A stretch of 13,986 nucleotides of DNA from Candidatus Moraniibacteriota bacterium (GTDB lineage Bacteria > Patescibacteriota > Minisyncoccia > Moranbacterales > GCA-2747515): positions 1-13,986 of the forward strand of contig JAUVJK010000020.1 in assembly GCA_030592425.1 (NCBI GenBank), in the 5' to 3' direction. The notes below the pieces were generated by a model. The model was not told the DNA's origin. It searched no databases and worked only from the letters and a program-made list of their open reading frames with translations. Shown here piece by piece: positions 1-6,401 of this stretch. The position numbers and the translations under genes were made by a program. Positions within the stretch are counted from its first letter, which is position 1. Each line of letters starts with the position of its first letter.

Positions 1-1033
1 TTTCGAGTACTTTTTGTTGTGTATTCACATTTTCCAGACCTTGATAAAGCTCGAGGAATTTTTTCATTTCCCATAACTCCATATCTGTTCGCAAATTATC
101 ACCAAGATTTGTCATCATTTCCGTAAGTGTCGTAATACTCGTCAAAACGCCAACGCTTAATGCTTTTTCTTGTACTGCCTTGAGAACCTCTTGCTGGCGA
201 TGCGCCCTATCAAAGTCGCTTGATGTTACACGAGACCGTGCGTAACACAACGCTGTTTCTCCTGACATCACTTGTGTACCACTTGGCAACATGAAATCGC
301 CACCACACTCCACATCAGGGTTAAAACATAGTGGGTACTGCGCAACAACCTTTCCACGATGGTCGATCTTTGTTTCATAATTTCCCGATGGCTTTGTGAA
401 GACAAGTGGATCACAAACATGTTCCTCATTAAATTGCATTGGTTCATCAAATGTCTCTTCAAGAGTAATGTCAATCCCACCAAGTGTATCGATTAGTTCT
501 GTAAAACCGAGAAAGTTAATACTTGCCGCATAGTGAATTGGCTGTCCTGTGATCGTTCCGAGAACCTCTTTCATTGCCACAAGACCCTGTCCATCTCCTT
601 GTTCTTCCCCATAATGATACGTTGCATTGATCTTTTGCTGTCCACCTGTTGGCAATGTGACATACAAATCTCGTGGAACAGAAATAAGCGAAGCTTTATT
701 CTCCGCTGGCTTAATCGTCAAAACCATGATCGTATCAGCGAGCAAGCCACCGCCAGGAATATTTTTTCCTCGCATCCCCATCAATGCAATATTGATCCGT
801 CCATCTTCCGTCATTTTCAACTGATCTTTCGCTGTTGGAAAAGACTTTGCAATACCACTCAGAATACCACCTTCTGCATTTGTGATCTGATTGGCCACAC
901 TACCTGCTTTCCAAATAAAAGCACCAATAATCGCAACAACGACAATCGTCAAAGACACAATGATCTTCTTTTTTGATGACCAGAGCTCTTTCTCCTTTTT
1001 CTTATTTCGTTTAGATCTATTATTTTTAACCAT
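1..1033 (-). CDS. LytR-CpsA-Psr (LCP) family glycopolymer transferase, C-terminus beyond window
   Basis: Reading the minus strand from the ATG at 1033 gives 344 codons with no stop before the window edge, so the C-terminus is missing. The protein has a very basic N-terminus (Lys/Arg-rich, residues 3-23), one membrane segment (about 25-41) and an extracellular domain. LCP hallmarks are visible: ADTIMVLTI at 99-107, SVPRD at 118-122, KINATY at 134-139, YARSR at 264-268 and DFDRAHRQQ at 273-281, whose Asp and Arg residues bind the pyrophosphate and metal in known LCP proteins. LCP enzymes move lipid-linked glycopolymers onto peptidoglycan or other envelope acceptors, which suits the end of a glycan operon. 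An insertion at about 200-250 carries three of the four extracellular cysteines (207, 236, 243, 263). It starts 14 nt after the GT4 stop, without a clear Shine-Dalgarno. Confidence 0.93.
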   Translation of the reverse strand, partial: MVKNNRSKRNKKKEKELWSSKKKIIVSLTIVVVAIIGAFIWKAGSVANQITNAEGGILSGIAKSFPTAKDQLKMTEDGRINIALMGMRGKNIPGGGLLADTIMVLTIKPAENKASLISVPRDLYVTLPTGGQQKINATYHYGEEQGDGQGLVAMKEVLGTITGQPIHYAASINFLGFTELIDTLGGIDITLEETFDEPMQFNEEHVCDPLVFTKPSGNYETKIDHRGKVVAQYPLCFNPDVECGGDFMLPSGTQVMSGETALCYARSRVTSSDFDRAHRQQEVLKAVQEKALSVGVLTSITTLTEMMTNLGDNLRTDMELWEMKKFLELYQGLENVNTQQKVLE

Positions 1034-1047
1034 ATTTACATTAGTAA

Positions 1048-2190
1048 TTATAAGATTATTCTCTTGTAAAGAGCTACTATTTCATCAGCTGTTTTACGCC
1101 AGTTATAGGTGGCAATTCGCTCATTTCCCGCAACTATAAGTTGCTCCCGTAATTTTTTGCCAATGCACACATCATACAACGAATTTGCAAAGCCGTCAAC
1201 AGAATGTGGATCTGTAAATTGAGCACTTTTATCTGCTATTTCATGAAAAACTGGCGTGTCACTTGCAATGACTGGTACACTCTGTGAAAATGCTTCCAAA
1301 AGAGGGAGTCCGAACCCCTCATAAAGCGATGGGAAAGCAAATACTTCTGCTGCAGCATAGACAGCTGGCAAATCTTGATCATCGATAAATCCTGTAAAGT
1401 GAATCTTCTGTGTTATTGTTGGCGTTGTCTTGATGACTTGATCGATTGTATCATCAAAATTATGACCACGTTTTCCACTCAGCACAAGATGAATTTCTGG
1501 CAATTTGTTGGAAATGCGTGCAAATGCAGCTATCAAAAGCGGGATGTTTTTCCGTGGTTGCATCGTACCAAGAGAAAAAATGAATTTCTCTGGCAGATCA
1601 TAAGTCTTGCGCACATGGGCGATCGCATCGGCATCCGCTTTCTTCTGGAAAGTATCCCCGACAGCATTGTAAATTGTCGTGATCTTTCCTTTTGCGAAAG
1701 GATAGTACTTAATGATCTCCCTTGTTGTAAAATCTGAAACAGAAATGACCTGGTCTGCACGTTGCAATGTCCATGGAATAAGCATATCAAGAAAGAGAAT
1801 ATCCTTTTTTGAGATCATTGATCGATACGGCTTGAATGAAACATCGTGAATATGTGTCACGAGTTTCGTCGTACGTGGTACAAAGAATGGAACAATATAT
1901 TCTGTATGATAGATATCTGGATTATTAGAACGAATCCATCGCGGTGCAGTATGCGCAGCCCACACAAATTTATTTTTTGCTTTTAATGACACGATCAGTG
2001 CGTTCTTTTTATCAACAAGATCCAATTTCTTTCGTACTCCTGTAAGAATTTTATCGTCATCAGTGTCTGTCAATAAAAAGTACGTATTTTCTTGATCTGC
2101 CTGTAATAAATATTTTGTCATATGTAAAACAACCACCTCGCTGCCAGTTCTTTGCCGTCCAATATTCCTAATGTCAATAGCAATTTTCAT
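1048..2190 (-). CDS. GT4-family glycosyltransferase
   Basis: This 380-aa protein has a GT-B fold typical of retaining GT4 enzymes, which transfer sugars from nucleotide donors to a growing glycan at the cytoplasmic side. The N-terminal domain carries MKIAIDIRNI at 1-10, the HDVSF segment at 115-119 and VSDFT at 151-155. The C-terminal donor-binding domain shows GTMQPRKN at 208-215 (Arg213 and Lys214 usually contact the donor phosphates) and the EX7E motif at 291-299 within FPSLYEGFGLPLLE. No membrane segment is present. The ATG is 3 nt after the Nudix stop; a possible AGGA lies 12 nt upstream, which is longer than usual. It sits between Nudix and LCP genes in one operon. The mannosyltransferase-like flavour is family resemblance only; donor and acceptor cannot be read from sequence. 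Confidence 0.93.
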   Translation of the reverse strand: MKIAIDIRNIGRQRTGSEVVVLHMTKYLLQADQENTYFLLTDTDDDKILTGVRKKLDLVDKKNALIVSLKAKNKFVWAAHTAPRWIRSNNPDIYHTEYIVPFFVPRTTKLVTHIHDVSFKPYRSMISKKDILFLDMLIPWTLQRADQVISVSDFTTREIIKYYPFAKGKITTIYNAVGDTFQKKADADAIAHVRKTYDLPEKFIFSLGTMQPRKNIPLLIAAFARISNKLPEIHLVLSGKRGHNFDDTIDQVIKTTPTITQKIHFTGFIDDQDLPAVYAAAEVFAFPSLYEGFGLPLLEAFSQSVPVIASDTPVFHEIADKSAQFTDPHSVDGFANSLYDVCIGKKLREQLIVAGNERIATYNWRKTADEIVALYKRIIL

Positions 2191-2193
2191 TTT

Positions 2194-2727
2194 TTATAAT
2201 AATCCTAAATGATCAAGACCAATATAACCCGTTTCCGTATCTGTCAGCTTCCCAGATCGAAGATGTTCGCGAAATGCAGGAAGCTTCTTTAATATTACTT
2301 CAATATACTCCGTTTCATCAAGTTTTTGCTCTGCTATTTTTTCACAATTCGTTGCAACGAAGCAATAACGATATAGTGGCGAATAACCATCAGCAAATAC
2401 GCGGGTAACAAATTCCATTTTCCCACTGTAACCCGTTTCTTCTAATAATTCTCTTTCAGCTGCAACAAGAGGATCTTCACCCTTCTCTATCCCACCACCT
2501 GGTAATTCTAGCAGTATCTCATTTGGTCCAGGACGAAATTGTTGTGCTAAAATAACTTCGTCATTCTTCGTTATTGCAAGGATGCATATAAAATGAGAGC
2601 CAACGATATTGAGATAATAATCTCTTTCACTATTATCAGGCATTCTATAGACTACTTTTTCAATACCACGACCAAATTTTTCAATAAGTACTTTGCGAGA
2701 AAGTTCTTGCCATTTTTTTAAGCTCAT
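2194..2727 (-). CDS. Nudix hydrolase, ADP-ribose/nucleotide-sugar pyrophosphatase type
   Basis: The 177-aa protein contains a perfect Nudix box (GX5EX7REUXEEXGU) at residues 78-100, with Glu84, Arg92, Glu93, Glu96 and Glu97 all in place for divalent-metal binding. The preceding QQFRPG at 62-67 and LELPGGG at 73-79 are typical of ADP-ribose or nucleotide-sugar pyrophosphatases, which split NDP-X into NMP and X-phosphate. The length is close to that of the ADPRase subgroup. It lies between the O-antigen ligase-like gene (9-nt gap) and the GT4 gene (3-nt gap), so it is co-transcribed with glycan genes. Hydrolysis of a nucleotide sugar or recycling of nucleotide by-products is plausible, but the substrate is not determined. 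No Shine-Dalgarno is visible before the ATG at 2727. Confidence 0.93.
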   Translation of the reverse strand: MSLKKWQELSRKVLIEKFGRGIEKVVYRMPDNSERDYYLNIVGSHFICILAITKNDEVILAQQFRPGPNEILLELPGGGIEKGEDPLVAAERELLEETGYSGKMEFVTRVFADGYSPLYRYCFVATNCEKIAEQKLDETEYIEVILKKLPAFREHLRSGKLTDTETGYIGLDHLGLL

Positions 2728-2736
2728 AGTATTACT

Positions 2737-4335
2737 TTAATCATTATATTTCCGTGCGATAATCCCAAAGAAGACCCAAATAAAACCAAGGAGAAGTCCT
2801 GCATTGAAAAGATTTGGGATGATAATCGCGGTTAATCCGAGAATTGTTAGGACAGCGACTACTTCGCTATTCTTACGCATGAAGAAATCACGCATTGCAC
2901 GCACCAGAAGCAGAGTAACAAAAGCAAGAAATGCGCCCAGACCTACTATACCAGTACTCAACCATATCTCTAAGAATATATTACTGGCATTAAGTGCTGT
3001 TCCGTTATCATCCGTACCAAGAAAATGCGCACTACTTCCCCACCCGATCCCAAAAAGCCAATGTTCTTTTGCGAGTGCAAATGACTGTGTGTAAATATCT
3101 TTCCGCACAGAAACATTTGGGTCTGCCCGATGCACGGTCGTGATCATACTTCCTAGTTGCTCTTCAGTTGCTATCTCTTCCAAATTGATGTGGCGACAAT
3201 CAAACTGTCCCAACTGCTCCAAGCTCTCTATTTGCACTATGTGAGAGAGTTCTGTAACACCCTGTTGTGAGCTACAGGCAACTGTGATCTCTTGCAGACC
3301 ACCAGTACTCTGTGCACGATTACCGATCTCAAATGTTGTCAGATTAAATCCAACGATGATAATATATGCAACAAAGAGAGAGATCCCTGTGATCAGTACA
3401 AAATGCATCATCACAAAGCCGCGATAGCGCACCGTCAAGAAGATCAAATAAACAATGATTACAGCAGATGCGCCAAGCCATGCACTGCGCGCAACCGTGA
3501 TCAAAAGAGCAATATAAACAATGATCAATGAAATGTAGATCACAAAAGAGATACGCAATTCTTTCGTTACGTAAAACCGACTAAAACGCTCAAGAACAGA
3601 GCCTTTATCTTTCCCAGCAGAACGGAGTGCGCGTTTATAGAAAAAGAGAGTCGTATACAAAACAGCGACTACAAAGACCGTAAACATGCCAAACCAGTCT
3701 GCCTCTGGGAATGTCGCATTTGGACGCCCTGGCATCACTTCATTATGCACACAACCATTTCCAAAACACCAATTCTGATAAATTGCATACATTACAACGA
3801 CAAAACTCGTCAAAAGAAAGGTATAAGCTGGCATTGCAATATCTCTCTGCGTACGCACAAAGAGACGGACGCACATATAGAGAAGAAAAAATGACAAGAC
3901 AATCAGCGCTTGAAAAAGACTCACAGAAATAAGTGGCGCAAAGATTGCGCTCATAAATCCAGCAACTACAAGTATGAGAAGGAGCCAGTCGGCGGTAATC
4001 GTTGCCGGCAACGTAAAGCCGTCTTTTTTACGAACAATAGCAATGAGGTAGCCAACAAGAGCAGCGCCACCAAAAAGTTGATACGGACGTAGATCAGATC
4101 CAATCATCTCTGGAGAGAGTGAGATTATCTCCAGTGGAAGCATACCAACAAAGAGCCAAAAGACCCACCGTGGACGATACACCGCCAGGAGGAAAACACC
4201 AATCACCAGCACAGAAAAACCAACACCATTAAGAGTAGGTCCATACTGTACATGATCGCACCAGATCAGACCGATCACAAGAAAAAGGTCAATCAATAAG
4301 ATGATATTTTTTGTTGTCATGAATCGCTTGTACAT
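2737..4335 (-). CDS. O-antigen ligase / Wzy polymerase-like polytopic membrane protein
   Basis: This protein of about 530 aa has roughly a dozen hydrophobic segments and one large extracytoplasmic loop (about 335-455, numbering from the GTG at 4341), the organisation of the Wzy_C/O-antigen ligase family (PF04932). Family-like motifs are GRPNATFPEADWFGMF at 205-220, ARSAWLG at 284-290, an Arg in SVRKDIY at 411-417, HWLFGIGWGSS at 427-437 and SNIFLEIWLSTGIVG at 453-467. Such proteins polymerise lipid-linked repeat units or ligate the glycan to an acceptor outside the membrane. The usual His before the Asn of the last motif is Ser453 here. The start is uncertain: ATG at 4335 is preferred; GTG at 4341 and ATG at 4320 are in frame, and none has a Shine-Dalgarno. 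It is the first gene of the minus-strand operon leading to Nudix, GT4 and LCP. Confidence 0.88.
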   Translation of the reverse strand: MYKRFMTTKNIILLIDLFLVIGLIWCDHVQYGPTLNGVGFSVLVIGVFLLAVYRPRWVFWLFVGMLPLEIISLSPEMIGSDLRPYQLFGGAALVGYLIAIVRKKDGFTLPATITADWLLLILVVAGFMSAIFAPLISVSLFQALIVLSFFLLYMCVRLFVRTQRDIAMPAYTFLLTSFVVVMYAIYQNWCFGNGCVHNEVMPGRPNATFPEADWFGMFTVFVVAVLYTTLFFYKRALRSAGKDKGSVLERFSRFYVTKELRISFVIYISLIIVYIALLITVARSAWLGASAVIIVYLIFLTVRYRGFVMMHFVLITGISLFVAYIIIVGFNLTTFEIGNRAQSTGGLQEITVACSSQQGVTELSHIVQIESLEQLGQFDCRHINLEEIATEEQLGSMITTVHRADPNVSVRKDIYTQSFALAKEHWLFGIGWGSSAHFLGTDDNGTALNASNIFLEIWLSTGIVGLGAFLAFVTLLLVRAMRDFFMRKNSEVVAVLTILGLTAIIIPNLFNAGLLLGFIWVFFGIIARKYND

Positions 4336-4341
4336 ACACAC

Positions 4342-4369
4342 GTGACTTCTAATGATAATTATGTATAAT
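4342..4369 (+). promoter_or_regulatory. Candidate promoter of the 44-codon small ORF
   Basis: A consensus TATAAT lies at 4364-4369, preceded after 16 nt by GTGACT (4342-4347, four of six matches to TTGACA). The -10 element lies inside the palindrome ATGTAT-A-ATACAT (4361-4373), which could be an operator. The predicted transcript would start near 4376, about 27 nt before the small ORF. Confidence 0.45.
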
Positions 4370-4390
4370 ACATCTACCTTTCAATGTAAA
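4362..4390 (-). promoter_or_regulatory. Possible sigma70-type promoter for the minus-strand glycan operon
   Basis: On the minus strand TTTACA (4390-4385) is followed after 17 nt by TATACA (4367-4362). It would start transcription about 20 nt upstream of the first possible start codon of the O-antigen ligase-like gene. The -10 match is only moderate, and the overlapping palindrome makes other choices possible. Confidence 0.27.
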
Positions 4391-4402
4391 GAGAATTGTA
4401 TC

Positions 4403-4537
4403 ATGAATGAACCAAAAGAGAATCGACAAGTAAACACGGATAATCTACCTCTTTTTTTAGCAACATGCCCAGATGAGGCAACGGATCAAACATTGTCAGA
4501 GATCTTTGATGAAAATCACCCATCTGAGAACTCATAA
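4403..4537 (+). CDS. Small acidic hypothetical protein, 44 aa
   Basis: The ORF starts at ATG 4403 and ends with TAA 4535-4537, giving a 44-residue, hydrophilic, acidic protein (starts MNEPKENRQV, ends NHPSENS) without membrane segment or known motif. A further in-frame ATG at 4352 lies upstream of the predicted transcription start, so the shorter form is preferred. Only a weak GAGA precedes the start. The case for a real gene rests mainly on its context: a TATAAT promoter upstream at 4364 and a good intrinsic terminator downstream at 4567, making a self-contained transcription unit of about 220 nt running against the flanking genes. It could equally be a small RNA or an antisense regulator of the flanking minus-strand genes. 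I do not recognise it. Confidence 0.4.
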   Translation: MNEPKENRQVNTDNLPLFLATCPDEATDQTLSEIFDENHPSENS

Positions 4538-4566
4538 CAAAACAATAGCTCATTTTAATTTCCCAC

Positions 4567-4600
4567 GCATCTCATACGCAGTAGAGATGCTTTTTTATTT
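4567..4600 (+). terminator. Rho-independent terminator after the 44-codon ORF
   Basis: The arms GCATCTC (4567-4573) and GAGATGC (4584-4590) pair perfectly; an inner TAC/GTA extends the stem past one bulged A, leaving the loop GCA. A run of six T follows at 4591-4596. The stop codon of the convergent GT4 gene (TTA at 4595-4597 on this strand) lies inside the T tract. On the minus strand no U tract follows the stem, so it acts in the plus direction. Confidence 0.75.
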
Positions 4601-5776
4601 TACAGCAGCAATTTCTTGTACAAATTTTTTCCACGAAAATTTAGCTGCCTGTACATATCCCTTTTCGCACATTTGTCCTCTCAATTCCTCGTCTCCCAAG
4701 AGTGCTTCCATTTTAGCAGAAATATCATCAATATCATTGTCATCGCAATACATTACAGCGTTCCCTCCTACTTCACGCAAACTAGAATTATCAGCAGTTA
4801 GAACAGGCGTACCGATATTCATCGATTCCAGAACCGGCATGCCAAATCCTTCATAGTGCGATGGAAAACAAAAAAAGGATGCTGCTTTATAGAGTGCAGG
4901 GAGATCTCTTTGTGGTATAAATCCAAGAATGCGCACATGGTCTTCAAGATGCAATTCCTTTGCAAGTTGTTGAATATCTATGATCAGCGGTGAAAGTTGT
5001 GGCATTAATTTTCCAGAGATCACAAGTTGTGGAAGAAAAAACTCTCCGTCTATTTGATCGATAGAATTTTTTGATTGATGAAGAGCAAATAATTTCTTGT
5101 ATGCACGCAAAAGTCCGTCAACATTTTTACGTATTTCCAATCCACCACCAGAATAAATATATCCTTTCTTAAGAACGTATTTTGTCATCACTCTTTTCAT
5201 GTCTGCATCCGTAACAGTTTTCTTAAAAATTGGATCAATATCTATATATGCACGGGATATCCTTCCCTCTTTTACATTAAAGTGCTCGATCAGGTCTCTG
5301 CGCGTATGATCTGAAACGGTCACAAGATGTGACGCGCCACAAATTCCTTTCTCCGTATCAGTTTGATAGAATCTTTTACGCATCGTATCCAGATATTCTG
5401 GAAAAAGTGATGGGATCATATCATGAACGATCATTATATGATTCATGCCAACATATTTGATTGTCGTTGGTGATTGATAGAGACTGATCAAAATATCACA
5501 GCCATCCCCATGTGCCTTTTGCGGAAGAAGATATTTTTCCCACCAAAGCTTCCGAATAAGATCGTCTCGTCGCCACAAAGGCAAGAAAACGCGCTTATGA
5601 AAATGCAGAGGCAATTCCATCTCAAAGTCTTCCTCTACATAAACAAAAATCTCCGCATCTTTCAATCGGGAATCTTCAACACAAAGAACTCCTAAAGTAC
5701 GAAGAAAATTTATTGTTACCTGACCGATGCCAGTTGCTGGCTTTCGCAGAAAAGAGGCATTGATACCAATGCGCAT
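4595..5776 (-). CDS. GT4-family glycosyltransferase
   Basis: The 393-aa protein is a second GT-B/GT4 glycosyltransferase, clearly different in sequence from the one at 1048-2190. It starts MRIGINASFL with the glycine-rich ATGIGQV (14-20), carries VHDMIP at 117-122 and VSDHTRRDL at 154-162 in the acceptor domain, then GGLEIRKN at 211-218 and the EX7E motif at 309-317 within FPSHYEGFGMPVLE. Arg216 and Lys217 correspond to the donor-phosphate-binding pair. It is cytosolic, without membrane segments. The start is ATG 5776, with no evident Shine-Dalgarno. It is separated from the next minus-strand gene by 254 nt containing an opposing small unit, so it may be a monocistronic gene. Sugar specificity cannot be inferred. 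Confidence 0.92.
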   Translation of the reverse strand: MRIGINASFLRKPATGIGQVTINFLRTLGVLCVEDSRLKDAEIFVYVEEDFEMELPLHFHKRVFLPLWRRDDLIRKLWWEKYLLPQKAHGDGCDILISLYQSPTTIKYVGMNHIMIVHDMIPSLFPEYLDTMRKRFYQTDTEKGICGASHLVTVSDHTRRDLIEHFNVKEGRISRAYIDIDPIFKKTVTDADMKRVMTKYVLKKGYIYSGGGLEIRKNVDGLLRAYKKLFALHQSKNSIDQIDGEFFLPQLVISGKLMPQLSPLIIDIQQLAKELHLEDHVRILGFIPQRDLPALYKAASFFCFPSHYEGFGMPVLESMNIGTPVLTADNSSLREVGGNAVMYCDDNDIDDISAKMEALLGDEELRGQMCEKGYVQAAKFSWKKFVQEIAAVK

Positions 5777-5953
5777 AATAAAAAGAGATCAATATTAAAG
5801 GTATTTTCTTTTACTGAATATGCTGTAATCGTACATCATTTATCATCTCTCGTCTAGCACAAAATAAGTATTGTAATACATATTTTTTCAGAATTATCTT
5901 CTGGCACTATTTACAGATGACAGAGTGCATCCAATCATTCACAAGCGCCAGCA
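5777..5953. other. Divergent intergenic region, no gene seen
   Basis: This AT-rich stretch separates the minus-strand GT4 gene from the plus-strand promoter at 5954. No ORF, tRNA or convincing promoter for the GT4 gene is visible. A short inverted repeat, GTATT-GT-AATAC, lies at 5868-5879; its meaning is unknown. Confidence 0.5.
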
Positions 5954-5982
5954 TTGACAAAATAACAAAAACGTGCTATATT
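5954..5982 (+). promoter_or_regulatory. Strong sigma70-type promoter of the structured leader
   Basis: TTGACA (5954-5959) is a perfect -35 element; after exactly 17 nt comes TATATT (5977-5982), preceded by an extended -10 TGC at 5974-5976. This is the best promoter in the window. Transcription should begin near 5989, giving a leader of about 85 nt before the small ORF at 6074. Confidence 0.75.
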
Positions 5983-5999
5983 GACTTATTGGTGTAAAT

Positions 6000-6044
6000 T
6001 TATCATATTTATGATAACGAATTCCATCAGCGCTTCATAGCGCT
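6000..6044 (+). promoter_or_regulatory. Two hairpins in the 5' leader
   Basis: TTATCAT/ATGATAA (6000-6006 and 6011-6017) pair around the loop ATTT. Then AGCGCT/AGCGCT (6029-6034 and 6039-6044) pair around TCAT. Both lie in the first 60 nt of the predicted transcript. The first, centred about +20, could also be an operator for a DNA-binding repressor; the sequence does not distinguish the two readings. Confidence 0.45.
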
Positions 6045-6060
6045 CTCATAAACTATATTT

Positions 6061-6064
6061 GGAG
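6061..6064 (+). promoter_or_regulatory. Shine-Dalgarno of the 50-aa small ORF
   Basis: GGAG lies nine nt before the ATG at 6074. It is one of only three convincing Shine-Dalgarno sequences in the window and supports translation of this small ORF. Confidence 0.55.
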
Positions 6065-6073
6065 TAAATTACC

Positions 6074-6226
6074 ATGCACAAATCCCTGTATCTTTCGCTA
6101 TTGGGAATCGCCATCGCCATGATATTGCTCATGCTCCCCCGTTCAGAACAAACGGGGGGGAAATATGGTTATGCCATAACCGATAGTGATCAGACTCAAA
6201 GTCTGGAACCATTTGCAACGAAGTGA
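6074..6226 (+). CDS. Small single-pass membrane protein or leader peptide, 50 aa
   Basis: ATG 6074 to TGA 6224-6226 encodes 50 residues: a short basic start (MHKSLY), a strongly hydrophobic segment at about 4-21 (leucine, isoleucine, alanine and methionine rich), then a polar tail of about 28 residues with SDQTQS. No cysteine, so it is not a lipoprotein. A GGAG nine nt upstream, a near-consensus promoter and a following terminator support expression. The coding stretch also folds into hairpins: CCCCCGTT/AACGGGGG (6136-6143, 6151-6158), GGTTA/TAACC (6167-6171, 6177-6181) and CAGACT/AGTCTG (6191-6196, 6200-6205). It may therefore be a leader peptide that controls the dehydrogenase gene downstream, a small membrane protein in its own right, or a structured RNA in which the ORF is incidental. 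I do not recognise the family. Confidence 0.5.
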   Translation: MHKSLYLSLLGIAIAMILLMLPRSEQTGGKYGYAITDSDQTQSLEPFATK

Positions 6227-6263
6227 TACATTTATCACTATTTTCTCATCTGAGAGAATAGTG
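6183..6263 (+). promoter_or_regulatory. Putative transcription attenuator with competing stems
   Basis: The segment TATCACTAT (6233-6241) can pair with three upstream or downstream partners: ATAGTGAT (6183-6190, 8 bp with 6234-6241), AGTGATA (6222-6228, 7 bp with 6233-6239 around loop CATT), or the terminator arm ending AATAGTG (6257-6263). Only the last forms the terminator. The small-ORF stop TGA (6224-6226) lies within the second partner, so a terminating ribosome would cover it. This is the layout of translation-coupled attenuation; the function is inferred. Confidence 0.45.
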
Positions 6264-6272
6264 GTTTTTTCT
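6236..6272 (+). terminator. Rho-independent terminator ahead of the dehydrogenase gene
   Basis: CACTATTTTCTC (6236-6247) and GAGAGAATAGTG (6252-6263) form a 12-bp stem with a single G-U pair and loop ATCT. It is followed by G and six T (6265-6270), then more T-rich sequence. It ends the transcript from the 5954 promoter unless antitermination occurs. Confidence 0.8.
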
Positions 6273-6333
6273 TTTTGTTGATATTCATTTAAACTAGTAG
6301 TCAAAAAATTTATTCTTTTCTTTGATCGATCTT

Positions 6334-6362
6334 TTGCTTTTAATTTGATAAAAATGTATCAT
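6334..6362 (+). promoter_or_regulatory. Weak candidate promoter for the nucleotide-sugar dehydrogenase
   Basis: TTGCTT (6334-6339) is followed after 17 nt by TATCAT (6357-6362). The predicted start near 6369 gives a leader of about 33 nt. The -35 matches poorly (three of six). If this promoter is not real, the dehydrogenase depends on read-through of the terminator at 6236. Confidence 0.28.
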
Positions 6363-6401
6363 TATGCTCATACAGATGCCTAATCATTTTTACAAAAACT
6401 T

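Noticed and set aside
533..976. 147-codon plus-strand ORF opposite the LCP gene
   Set aside because: It is antisense to clear LCP motifs, its translation is low-complexity in Asn, Cys and His without domain features, and it lacks a promoter or ribosome binding site.
1375..1737. 120-codon plus-strand ORF opposite the first GT4 gene
   Set aside because: Shadow of the GT4 coding sequence, with an implausible Cys-rich composition and no initiation signal.
5868..5879. Inverted repeat GTATT-GT-AATAC
   Set aside because: Short and AT-rich; expected by chance in this intergenic region and not placed near a recognised promoter.
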